Shown one piece after another: positions 31,547-39,338 of a stretch of DNA of 59,223 nt (positions within the stretch are counted from its first letter, which is position 1; each line of letters begins with the position of its first letter). The DNA lies in NCBI GenBank assembly GCA_947377865.1, contig CANCHK010000007.1, positions 1-59,223 of the forward strand, given 5' to 3'. Origin of the DNA: Opitutia bacterium. GTDB lineage: Bacteria > Verrucomicrobiota > Verrucomicrobiia > Opitutales > UBA953. The notes beneath the pieces are model-generated. The model was not told the DNA's origin. It worked only from the letters and a program-made list of their open reading frames with translations, and ran no database searches. Position numbers and translations under genes: made by a program.

Positions 31547-33742
31547 CTACTTCGTCTTGGTTTCCTTGGCGGCCGCGACCGATGCGCCGGGGAGGAGGCT
31601 GGTCCAGTCGGTCGCGATACGCACCGCTTCCTGTAGCTGGATGTCGTACTCCGGCCAATCATCGTCTTCGAGAGGGTCGCGCATACGGCTCGCCTTCTTG
31701 CTCTTCGCGGCCGCGCCGGCACCTTCTTTTTTGTCCTGCTCGATGGCGGCATCGAGCTTTACGTCCGTCGACTTGGCGCTCTTCTTCGCGTAGTCAGAGA
31801 GTTCGTGGCGGATCTGGTCGCGGAATTCTAGGTCGTCCTTGCGCTCGGTGCGGCGCTGGTCGAGCGAGAGCGACACTTCCTTGCGGACCTGGCGGCTCTT
31901 CGTCCAGTCGATCGTTCGAGAGAGCGTGAGGAATTCTGGGAGCTCGGCCTGACGGCGGGCGGAGCCGGCGGCGAGCTGTGCAATCAGGTCGTCGGAGAGC
32001 TTGGCCTTCAGCCAGTCGCCTTCATCTGGCTTGGTGAGCGTGGGTGTGACGGAATCCCAGGGCAGAGGGCGATCGAGGTCGGCTTCCGCTACGGGCAGCA
32101 CGGAGTAGACAGATGGTACGACGATATCGGCCGGGACGCCCTTGAGCTGGATGGAGGAGCCACTGGGGGCGTACCACTTCTGGATGGTCACCTTCACCGC
32201 GGATTTCAGGTTCTTATCGAAGCGGCTTAGCTCAATGATATTTTGGACCGAGCCCTTGCCGTGGGTGTTCGTGTCGCCGACGATGATTGCGCGGCGGTGG
32301 TCGTGCATTGCGCCAGCGAAGATCTCGGAGGCGGAGGCGGAGAGTTTGGAGGTCAGCACGATCAGCGGGCCATTCCAGGCCACCTTCTCATCTTCGTCGC
32401 GGTAGTCTTCGGAACGGCCCTGGCTGTCTCGCACCTGAAGGACGGAGCCCTTCGGGATGAAGAGACCGGAGATATCGACGGCTTCGGTGAGCAGGCCACC
32501 ACCGTTCTTGCGGAGGTCCATGATGAGGGCCTTCATGCCGAGAGCCTTGAGTTTACCAATGAGCTGCTCGATGTCGGCTGAGGGGCTGGAGCCAGTGCCG
32601 TCAGAGTTCTTTCCGTAGAAGGCTGGGAGGTCGATGACGCCGAGCATTACCGTGCCGTTGCCGTTGGGGACTTCGAAGGCTTTGGCCGAGGCCATCTGGC
32701 CGACGAGTTTGATCTGGTCGCGCTTGAGCGTGACCGTCTTGCGGCCGCCGGCAGCCATGTCGACGAGCAGGCGGACGGACGTGCCCTGCTTGCCGCGGAT
32801 GCGGCTGATGGCCTTCGAGAGGCGCATGCCGACAATATCTTCCATCTCGCCCGCCGTGTCTTGCCCCACTGCGATGATCTTATCGCCGGACTTCACTTGA
32901 CGAGAGAGGTCGAGCGGGCCGCCGGGGAGGATGTCCTTGATGACGCAGAACCCGTCTTCGTCGGAGAGCGTCGCGCCGATGCCCACGAGTGAATTGCGCA
33001 TCGCAATTTCGAATTCTTCGAGAGACTGCTGGGAGAAGAAGGTCGAGTGCGGGTCGTATTGGCTCGAGTAGGAGTTGAGGAAGATCTCCTCGACCTCATT
33101 CTGGTCGAAGTTGAGGTACGTGCGGCCCTTGTCGTAGCGCTTCTTCAGGCGGGCGGCGGATTCCTTGGTCTTTTCCGGGGTGATGTCCGGCAACGTATGG
33201 TCCTTGGGCGCCTTGGTGCTGCCCGTACGGTCTTCGCCGAGGAGCTCCGACAGCATGTCGAGGCGGAGGCGGCGGGCCCAGAGGGCGTCGGCGGCTTCCT
33301 GGTTGGCCGGCCAGTCGGACTTCTTGCGGTCGACCGGGAAAGTGCCCGGCTGGGTGAGGTCGATCGTCTGGTCGAGGGCGGCGAGATTGGAGGTCGTGCG
33401 CTCGTTGACCTTCTTCTTGAAGAGGGCGTAGATTTCGAAGGCCGGGGTCAGGTTGCCGCGCTGCAGGTAAAGATCGAGCGTCTTGCCATAGCGGTTAACG
33501 AACTCATCCACTTCTTCCTCCGTGAAGTACATCTTCGCGCCGTCGAGGTTCTCGCAGTAGGTCTTCACCACGGAGTTCATGTCGACCGAGCCCATGTCCT
33601 TCTTGCTGATATGGAGCTTCTCGAGCAGGGCCGCGGTGGCGCGGGTCTCGTTCTGCATCGACTGCGTGGTCGTGAAGCCGGCGGTCTGGGCGGATACCAG
33701 CGCTGCCAAGAGGACCGGCAGCAGGAAAAGTCTGAGGCGCAT
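31547..33742 (-). CDS. prc: Carboxy-terminal processing protease (Prc/Tsp, S41A)
   Basis: Periplasmic protease of 731 residues that trims or degrades proteins from the C-terminus. A signal peptide ends LVSAQ. The N-terminal helical domain (~25-240) has the Tsp-type DPHSTFFS. The PDZ domain (~240-340) shows GIGATLSDEDGFCVIKDILPGGPLDLS and GDKIIAVG. The catalytic core has DLRKNGGGLLTEAVDISG, Ser in SASASEIFAGAM (about S472) and Lys in THGKGSVQ (about K496). The long N- and C-terminal helical domains match E. coli Prc rather than short CtpA. Last gene of a run clpP-rhomboid-prc with 15 and 20 bases between genes; terminator and repeat follow. Confidence 0.93.
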   Translation of the reverse strand: MRLRLFLLPVLLAALVSAQTAGFTTTQSMQNETRATAALLEKLHISKKDMGSVDMNSVVKTYCENLDGAKMYFTEEEVDEFVNRYGKTLDLYLQRGNLTPAFEIYALFKKKVNERTTSNLAALDQTIDLTQPGTFPVDRKKSDWPANQEAADALWARRLRLDMLSELLGEDRTGSTKAPKDHTLPDITPEKTKESAARLKKRYDKGRTYLNFDQNEVEEIFLNSYSSQYDPHSTFFSQQSLEEFEIAMRNSLVGIGATLSDEDGFCVIKDILPGGPLDLSRQVKSGDKIIAVGQDTAGEMEDIVGMRLSKAISRIRGKQGTSVRLLVDMAAGGRKTVTLKRDQIKLVGQMASAKAFEVPNGNGTVMLGVIDLPAFYGKNSDGTGSSPSADIEQLIGKLKALGMKALIMDLRKNGGGLLTEAVDISGLFIPKGSVLQVRDSQGRSEDYRDEDEKVAWNGPLIVLTSKLSASASEIFAGAMHDHRRAIIVGDTNTHGKGSVQNIIELSRFDKNLKSAVKVTIQKWYAPSGSSIQLKGVPADIVVPSVYSVLPVAEADLDRPLPWDSVTPTLTKPDEGDWLKAKLSDDLIAQLAAGSARRQAELPEFLTLSRTIDWTKSRQVRKEVSLSLDQRRTERKDDLEFRDQIRHELSDYAKKSAKSTDVKLDAAIEQDKKEGAGAAAKSKKASRMRDPLEDDDWPEYDIQLQEAVRIATDWTSLLPGASVAAAKETKTK

Positions 33743-33762
33743 AAAGGGTTGGGTGGGGGAAC

Positions 33763-34656
33763 TTAGCGTAGGCGGGCGCTAAGTTCTTCGAGCCTACGTT
33801 TCTCGCCGACAGTGAGCGAGCCGAATCCCCCGGACGAAATCTTGTCCAGCAGCATGTCCATTTCCGCGCGGGCTTGGGCGGAAGTGAGTGGGCGGGATGA
33901 GGGATTCTCCTCGGTCGGGGTCTCGAAAGCGGGGCTAGGGGCGTCGGTTGGCATGGGTTCCTGCACCTGAGCGTAACTGGGCGCCCAATTTGTCCGATTG
34001 AGATAACGCCACGCGAGCCAGCCGAAGATCAAGCCGCCGAGGTGGGCCGAGTGGCCGATGCCATCGCTCCAAGCCGGCTTCCATGCACCCCACGTGTGAC
34101 GGGCGGGGAATTCTGAGAAACCCCACCCGAGTAATGTGAACAGTGCGGTCAAGAGAAGTAGCCAGCGGACCTTGAGTGTGACGGGGAGAAAGAAGAACAG
34201 CAGCAGCGTGATCTGGTGGTCGAGCTTATCGAGCAGCGCGACGAGCATCAGCGCATAGACGCCGGCGGAGATGCCGATGAGCGCGCTGTCGTGCCGGCCG
34301 CCGAGGCCGGTGAGATACCAAGTGAGCGCACCGATGAGCGCGCCGCCGAGAAGCACCTTGAGGAACGTGGCCGGCCCATGTTCCTGTTCGACCGTCGCGC
34401 CGGTCCACCAGAGCACGAGGCAGTTGCCGAGGAGATGCCAGAAACCTTCGTGCAGGAGCGCGTGCGTGAGCCACTGCCAAGGGCGCAAGGCGCTTTCTTT
34501 GAGCACCATCCAGCCCAAGAAGTCCGCGTGCGCGGAATCTTGGATGAGGTTAAGGATGAAGAAGCCGACCAGGACGCCGACGACCCACGCGGTCATGGAG
34601 ATCGGCTCGCGCGGGGCGGAGCGATCTCGCATGTAGGCCCGGTCGCCGATGCCCAT
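33763..34656 (-). CDS. Rhomboid-family intramembrane serine protease
   Basis: A 297-residue membrane protease. Helix 2 carries HALLHEGFWHLLGN (the HxxxxHxxxN signature), the nucleophile is Ser in IGISAGVYAL (about S130) and the partner His lies in GHSAHLGGLIFGW (about H205). Six hydrophobic segments are visible. The cytosolic C-terminus (~235-297) ends in AEMDMLLDKISSGGFGSLTVGEKRRLEELSARLR-type sequence, a short helical domain common on Verrucomicrobiota and Bacteroidota rhomboids. Sandwiched between clpP (15 bases upstream) and prc (20 bases downstream), so almost certainly cotranscribed. Confidence 0.92.
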   Translation of the reverse strand: MGIGDRAYMRDRSAPREPISMTAWVVGVLVGFFILNLIQDSAHADFLGWMVLKESALRPWQWLTHALLHEGFWHLLGNCLVLWWTGATVEQEHGPATFLKVLLGGALIGALTWYLTGLGGRHDSALIGISAGVYALMLVALLDKLDHQITLLLFFFLPVTLKVRWLLLLTALFTLLGWGFSEFPARHTWGAWKPAWSDGIGHSAHLGGLIFGWLAWRYLNRTNWAPSYAQVQEPMPTDAPSPAFETPTEENPSSRPLTSAQARAEMDMLLDKISSGGFGSLTVGEKRRLEELSARLR

Positions 34657-34671
34657 GCGCGTGGGGCCGAC

Positions 34672-35292
34672 TTAGAGCTTCTTCACGATCGCGTCAGCGA
34701 GGCCATACTCGATGGCCTCCTCGGCGGTCATGTAGAAGTCGCGGTCGGTGTCCTTGGTAACTTTTTCGATCTTCTGCTTCGAAGCCTTGGCGAGGATCTC
34801 GTTGAGCTCGGAGCGGAGGCGTTCCATTTCCTGGGCCTGGATGTGGATGTCCACGGCGGTGGCCTGGATGCGGCCCATGATGAGCGGCTGGTGGATCATC
34901 ACGCGGGAATGGGGGAAGAGGAGGCGGTTGCCCTTTTCCTTAGGGGCCTGGAGTAGGATGGAGCCCATCGAGGCGGCCATGCCGGTGACGACGACCTTAA
35001 CGGGGGAGGAAATCATGCGAATGGTGTCATAGACAGCCATGCCGGAGGTGATCGAGCCGCCCGGGGTGTTGATGTAGAAGGTGATCTCCTTGCCGGGGTC
35101 GATGCCGTCTAGGTAAAGGAGCTTCTCGACGATGTCGCGGGCGGAGGCGTCTTCGACGGCGCCCCAGAGGAAGATCTTCCGCTGTTCGAGGAACTTCTTC
35201 TGGATGAGCATGGAGCTCGGGCCACCTTCTTTGGGGGCGGCCGGGGTCTTCTCGTCCTCGTCTTCGTCGTCGTTACGCATGGGAGTCGTCAA
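34672..35292 (-). CDS. clpP: ATP-dependent Clp protease proteolytic subunit
   Basis: Cytoplasmic barrel-forming serine protease working with ClpX or ClpA/C. The 206 residues have the triad Ser in GMAASMGSIL (about S108), His in VMIHQPL (about H134) and Asp in DTDRDFYMTAEEA (about D185), plus NTPGGSITSGMAVYDT. The N-terminus is unusually acidic (RNDDEDEDEK), which could affect the axial gate; the ATG four codons later (35280) is an alternative start. clpX and tig are not adjacent; instead clpP leads an operon with a rhomboid and a Prc protease. Distinct from the two exported ClpP-like proteins at 21442-24022. Confidence 0.95.
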   Translation of the reverse strand: MTTPMRNDDEDEDEKTPAAPKEGGPSSMLIQKKFLEQRKIFLWGAVEDASARDIVEKLLYLDGIDPGKEITFYINTPGGSITSGMAVYDTIRMISSPVKVVVTGMAASMGSILLQAPKEKGNRLLFPHSRVMIHQPLIMGRIQATAVDIHIQAQEMERLRSELNEILAKASKQKIEKVTKDTDRDFYMTAEEAIEYGLADAIVKKL

Positions 35293-35405
35293 ATTGCCCG
35301 AAACCGGCCCCGTGGCAAGCGTGGGAAGGTGAAGCGGTCGGAGAAATCATTCACAGTCGGCGGGCGACCTTGCTCCCCGGAGGGGCTTATGCCTAGGTTC
35401 CGGCC

Positions 35406-36476
35406 GTGCCCACCCTCCGCCTTACCGGCCTGCGCCGCCAGCTCGGCACGACGCCCGTCCTTGCGGGGGTCGACCTCGTCGTGGAGTCGGGCACGCTCTG
35501 TTGCCTGCTGGGTCCGTCGGGCAGCGGTAAGACGACCTTGCTCAAGGTGCTCGCCGGGCAGATTGAATCCCAAGGCGGCACGGTGCTGCTGGATAACCGC
35601 GACATCACCTTCGCCGAGTCCGCCGAGCGCGGCTTCGGGTTTGTCCACCAGAACTACGCGCTCTTCCCGCACCTGTCCGTCCTCGAGAATGCCGCGTTTT
35701 CGCTCGACGCCGAAAAGCTCTCCGCCGCCGAGATCAAGGCGCGGGCCCTCGAGGCGCTGAAGCTCGTCGGCGCCGATGGCTGGGCTTCGCGCCGTCCGCA
35801 GGAACTTTCCGGCGGCCAACAGCAACGCGTCGCGCTCGCCCGTGTGCTGGCGCTACGTCCGAAGCTGCTCTTGCTGGACGAACCTTTGAGCAACCTCGAC
35901 GCCGCTTCGCGCCTCGAGGTCCGCGAGGTCATCCGCAAACTCGTCCGCACGACCGGCGTGACGGTGCTTTGCGTGCTGCACGACCAGAAGGACGCCTTCG
36001 CGATGGCTGACCGCCTCGCGATCATGCATGAAGGCCGCATCGTCCAGGCCGGCCTGCCCATCGATCTTTATCGTCGACCAGCCGATAGCTGGATCGCGAC
36101 CTTCCTCGGTTCGGCCAATCTCATCCCCGGCAAGGTGTCCCATGTCGGCGCCGGCGAATTCGTCGCCGAGACCGCCGTCGGCGAAGTGCGCGGAGCGCTC
36201 GCGACGCCGGACAGCGCCCCGGGCCCCGGTGCGAAGATCGTCGTCTGCATCCGTCCGGAGTGCCTGAAGCTCGACTTCATGGCGCCTGATGAGAACGCTT
36301 TCGCCGGCTCCATCGTGGCTTCGCTCTTTCAGGGCGACGTCTCGCTGCACGATTTCAAGACCAAGGAAGGCGTGGTCCTCAGGATCTCCGAAGCCAATCC
36401 GCGCCAGCGGGTCGGCTCCAAGGCCACCGTGTTCGCCTGGGCCGAGCCCGAGGACGTCGTCGGCCTCAATCGCTGA
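35406..36476 (+). CDS. ABC transporter ATP-binding protein, PotA/FbpC type, orphan
   Basis: A 356-residue ATPase of the CUT1/ferric/spermidine branch. Walker A is GPSGSGKTTLLK, the Q-loop VHQNYALFPHLSV, the signature LSGGQQQRVALAR, Walker B LLLLDEPLSN and the H-loop LCVLHDQKDAF. After ~residue 240 comes a TOBE-like regulatory domain (FLGSANLIPG, then VCIRPECLKL and FQGDVSLHDF). The start is a GTG at 35406. No permease or binding protein lies nearby, so it must pair with subunits encoded elsewhere, or serve several transporters as MsiK does. It abuts the convergent XylR-like gene: their stop codons share TGATCA. Confidence 0.88.
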   Translation: MPTLRLTGLRRQLGTTPVLAGVDLVVESGTLCCLLGPSGSGKTTLLKVLAGQIESQGGTVLLDNRDITFAESAERGFGFVHQNYALFPHLSVLENAAFSLDAEKLSAAEIKARALEALKLVGADGWASRRPQELSGGQQQRVALARVLALRPKLLLLDEPLSNLDAASRLEVREVIRKLVRTTGVTVLCVLHDQKDAFAMADRLAIMHEGRIVQAGLPIDLYRRPADSWIATFLGSANLIPGKVSHVGAGEFVAETAVGEVRGALATPDSAPGPGAKIVVCIRPECLKLDFMAPDENAFAGSIVASLFQGDVSLHDFKTKEGVVLRISEANPRQRVGSKATVFAWAEPEDVVGLNR

Positions 36477-37640
36477 TCAGGCCTTCGCGCGGCGGAATCT
36501 CCCTGGGGTCTGCTTGTAGCGCGACTTAAAGGCCGCCTGCAGGTAGTGGCTGTGCGTGAAGCCCGTCTGTTCGGCGATGAGGTCGATCGTGAGGTTGGTC
36601 TGGCGGAGCAGCCGTTCCACTTCGCGGAAACGCACGCGCAGGATCTCGTCCTTCGGGGAGCGCTTGAGCACCGTCTTCATGCGGCGGTCGAGCGTGCTCC
36701 GCGACGCGCCCAGCTTTGCGGCGAGTTCATTGACGTCGAGTCCGCGCACGGCGCCTTCGCGGATGAGCGCGACCGCCCTCGCCACGAGCCGGTCACTGAT
36801 TACCAGTTCGCCAGAAGACCCGCGCACCACGATGCCTTTGGGCGCGATCAGGGTTGGCTTAGTCCGGCCGGCCTTGCCGCGCATCATTCGGTCGAGCAGT
36901 TCAGCGGCGGCGAAGCCCACTGCCTGGCCGTCGAAGCGGACGCTCGAGAGGGGCGGGGTGGTGAAGCTGCACAGCGTCTCCTCGTTTTCCGCGCCGACGA
37001 CCGCGACTTCTTCCGGCACGGCGACGCCCGCCGTCTGACAGGCCTCCAGCAGGCGTACGCCAAGTTGATCCGTCGTCGCGAAGATGCCGATGGGCTTGGG
37101 CAGTTGCGCAATCCATTGGATTAGCCGCGACTGGCTCTGCTCCCAGTCCGGGACACGCTCGGGATGGTCTTCGGGGAGTTCGAGGCAGCGGTGTCCGTAG
37201 GCACGGATGACTTTCTTGAAGTTGTTGACGCGCTCGACGAAGAACTGCTCATTGCGTTGGCTGTAGGCGGCGAAGTGTCGGAAGCTTCGTTCATAGAGAT
37301 GCTCGGCCACCATGCGGCCGATATCATCATTATTACAGCCCACGAAGGGCCGTCCGCCGGCGAAGTGCGTCGAGCGAAGTTCGACGGCCGGCAGGCCCGT
37401 CGCTGCGACCAGCTTGGAGGTCTCTGCGCTGAACGTGCGGGTCAGGATACCGTCGCCGTCCCAATCCTTCAGCCAGGTGGGAGGGGAGGAGTCGAGGGCG
37501 CGGAGTTCGAGGTAGGTCGACCAAGGGCCGTGGGCCGCCACGTAGCTGCGGACCCCGGCGAGTAGCTCGCGGGTGTAGGACCGCGTGGTCTCGATGAGCA
37601 GGGCGACCCGCGGGGCGCGGCGATGGGCGGGGGAGGGCAT
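36477..37640 (-). CDS. XylR-like AraC-family regulator with periplasmic-binding-protein-like sensor
   Basis: A 387-residue one-component regulator. The N-terminal ~270 residues form a LacI/PBP-like sugar-sensing domain (VALLIETTRSYTRELLAGVRSY, then GCNNDDIGRMVAEHLYERSF and KPIGIFATTDQLGVRLLEAC), and the C-terminal ~100 residues are an AraC double helix-turn-helix (VNELAAKLGASRSTLDRRMK, then IDLIAEQTGFTHSHYLQAAF and GRFRRAKA). This is the architecture of E. coli XylR, common in Planctomycetes and Verrucomicrobiota beside glycan genes. It is divergent from the operon of exported proteins starting at 37723, which it probably controls. Start at ATG 37640; the longer frame to 37793 overlaps the divergent gene. 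Confidence 0.9.
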   Translation of the reverse strand: MPSPAHRRAPRVALLIETTRSYTRELLAGVRSYVAAHGPWSTYLELRALDSSPPTWLKDWDGDGILTRTFSAETSKLVAATGLPAVELRSTHFAGGRPFVGCNNDDIGRMVAEHLYERSFRHFAAYSQRNEQFFVERVNNFKKVIRAYGHRCLELPEDHPERVPDWEQSQSRLIQWIAQLPKPIGIFATTDQLGVRLLEACQTAGVAVPEEVAVVGAENEETLCSFTTPPLSSVRFDGQAVGFAAAELLDRMMRGKAGRTKPTLIAPKGIVVRGSSGELVISDRLVARAVALIREGAVRGLDVNELAAKLGASRSTLDRRMKTVLKRSPKDEILRVRFREVERLLRQTNLTIDLIAEQTGFTHSHYLQAAFKSRYKQTPGRFRRAKA

Positions 37641-37670
37641 GGATTTGACCAAAAACCTTACTTTTAGTGC

Positions 37671-37698
37671 ATCATACCTGTAATGACTTTCCGGGCAA
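37671..37698 (-). promoter_or_regulatory. Candidate promoter of the XylR-like gene
   Basis: Minus strand TTGCCC (37693-37698), a 16-base spacer and TATGAT (37671-37676). Predicted start about 25 bases before the ATG. It overlaps the -35 of the divergent promoter. Confidence 0.5.
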
Positions 37699-37711
37699 GA
37701 AAGGATATAGT
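37683..37711 (+). promoter_or_regulatory. Candidate promoter of the exported-protein operon
   Basis: ATGACT (37683-37688), a 17-base spacer and TATAGT (37706-37711). The ATG at 37723 would lie only about five bases behind the predicted start, implying a nearly leaderless message; no Shine-Dalgarno sequence is seen. Confidence 0.45.
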
Positions 37712-37722
37712 ACAAGACCCCC

Positions 37723-38409
37723 ATGAAACTCCGCCTCCTCACCGCCGGCCTGCTCGGACTTTGCGCCGTGGCTTCCGCCGCCCTCGTCGACAATCACAAC
37801 CAAGCCGCGATCTCCTCGGGCGCGGACAAGCCCGAGAACGCCAACAAGCCCAAGGTGCTCGTAATCATCGGCGACGCCACCGAGCTGCTCGACACGATGT
37901 ACCCAGTCTACCGCCTGCAGGAAGCGGGTTTCCAGCCGGTCTTCGCCTCCATCGACAAGCGCGTCTACCAGACTGTCCTCCACGAAGTGAAGCCGGGTTG
38001 GACGATTACCAAGGAGTGGGAAGGCTACACGATCAACTGCGACATCGCCTTCAAGGACATCAAGCCCGAGGAATACGCCGGCATCTTCTTCAGTGGTGGC
38101 CGCGGCCCTGAGTATCTTCGTGAAGACGAAGCCCTCCTCGCGGCGACCCGCTGGTTCTGGGAACACAAGAAGCCGATGATGAGCGTTTGCCATGGCGTCG
38201 AGATCGTTGCCCGCGCCGGCATCGTGAAGGGGCTGCACATGGCCACCGTGCCGAAGTGCAAGTTCGACCTCGAGGTCTGTGGCGGCATCTTCGTCAATGC
38301 TCCGGTTGTGATCGACGGCAACATGGTCAGCGGCCGTACCTTCCATGACCACGGCTCGTTCGTCGGTCCGTGGATCAAGATGCTCGAAGCCCAGCGCGAC
38401 CAGAAATAA
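37723..38409 (+). CDS. Exported DJ-1/PfpI-family protein
   Basis: A 228-residue class I glutamine amidotransferase-like protein with a Sec signal (LLTAGLLGLCAVASAA). The core reads KVLVIIGDATELLDTMYPVYRLQEAGFQ, IFFSGGRGPEYL, and the nucleophile elbow MSVCHGVEIVARAG with the reactive Cys followed by His; VSGRTFHDHGSF near the end fits the partner region. The family includes deglycases, isocyanide hydratases and chaperones; the activity here is unknown. Export is unusual for the family. First gene of the run of exported proteins under the XylR-like regulator; the next gene starts five bases after its stop. Confidence 0.82.
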   Translation: MKLRLLTAGLLGLCAVASAALVDNHNQAAISSGADKPENANKPKVLVIIGDATELLDTMYPVYRLQEAGFQPVFASIDKRVYQTVLHEVKPGWTITKEWEGYTINCDIAFKDIKPEEYAGIFFSGGRGPEYLREDEALLAATRWFWEHKKPMMSVCHGVEIVARAGIVKGLHMATVPKCKFDLEVCGGIFVNAPVVIDGNMVSGRTFHDHGSFVGPWIKMLEAQRDQK

Positions 38410-38414
38410 ACGCC

Positions 38415-39338
38415 ATGCTTTCCCGTCGCGATTTCCTCCGTGCCGTCCCGGCCGCCGCCGTCTTCGCGGCTCTGTCGGCCCGGGCCCAGTCCAAGGACGA
38501 ATTCAAGATTCGCTATACGCTGTCTTCTGCCCTTTACGGCACGATGCCGCTCGACGTCATCCTGCCCGAGGTGGCCAAGGTGGGCGCCGAGTCGCTCGAT
38601 ATATGGTGCAAGGTGCACGGCGACCAGCGCGAGCAGGCCACGGCTCTCGGTGAAGAAGCTTTTGCGGCACTACTCAAGAAGCACGGCGTAAAACTCGGCT
38701 CCAGCACGCGCTACCCGCTCGGACCGTTCAAGCTCCAGGAAGAGATGGTCTGGGTGAAGAAGCACGGCGGAGACCTCGTCATCTGCGGCTGTGTCGCAGC
38801 GAAAAATCCCAAGGGCGCTGAAGCCAAAGCAGCCATCAAGAAGTTCCTGGAGGACATGAAGCCGCACGTCGACAAGGCCGCCGAACTCGGCATCACCATC
38901 GCCGTCGAGAACCACATCAACCAGATCCTCCACCATCCGGATTCCGTCAAGGCGTTCGCCGACCTGAACACCTCGCCGAACCTCGGCCTCGCCTTCGCCC
39001 CGCACCACCTGCACGAGTGGAAAGACCAGATTCCCGACCTTATCCGCTACGCCGGCAGCAAGAATCTCCCGTTCATCTATTTCCAGGAGTATTCCGAAGG
39101 CGAATTCAAGAAGGCCAGTAAGGAGATCGAGATGCAGCAGCTGCCTGGCTTTGGCGGCGGTCTTGACTATCGTCTCGTCATCAAGGCGCTCCGCGATGTC
39201 CGCTTCAAAGGCGTGGCTGAGATCTTCATGCACCCGACCCCGCGCGGCATACCAATCTTGCCGACCGTTGGCGAAATCACCGCGGCCGTGAACAAGTCCC
39301 GCGCCTATCTGGATAAGTGCATTCTCGAGACGGCATGA
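38415..39338 (+). CDS. Tat-exported xylose-isomerase-like TIM-barrel protein
   Basis: A 307-residue sugar phosphate isomerase/epimerase-family (AP endonuclease 2-like) barrel. The N-terminus MLSRRDFLRAVPAAAVFAAL carries the twin-arginine motif SRRDFLR, so it folds, probably with metal, before export. Metal-site features are the Glu of IAVENHINQI, the His/Glu of FAPHHLHEWKDQ, the Glu of YFQEYSEG and FMHPTPRG. Relatives act on keto-sugars, inositols or 3-keto-glycosides. The ATG at 38415 starts the Tat signal. Its stop overlaps the next start (ATGA at 39335-39338). Confidence 0.85.
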   Translation: MLSRRDFLRAVPAAAVFAALSARAQSKDEFKIRYTLSSALYGTMPLDVILPEVAKVGAESLDIWCKVHGDQREQATALGEEAFAALLKKHGVKLGSSTRYPLGPFKLQEEMVWVKKHGGDLVICGCVAAKNPKGAEAKAAIKKFLEDMKPHVDKAAELGITIAVENHINQILHHPDSVKAFADLNTSPNLGLAFAPHHLHEWKDQIPDLIRYAGSKNLPFIYFQEYSEGEFKKASKEIEMQQLPGFGGGLDYRLVIKALRDVRFKGVAEIFMHPTPRGIPILPTVGEITAAVNKSRAYLDKCILETA

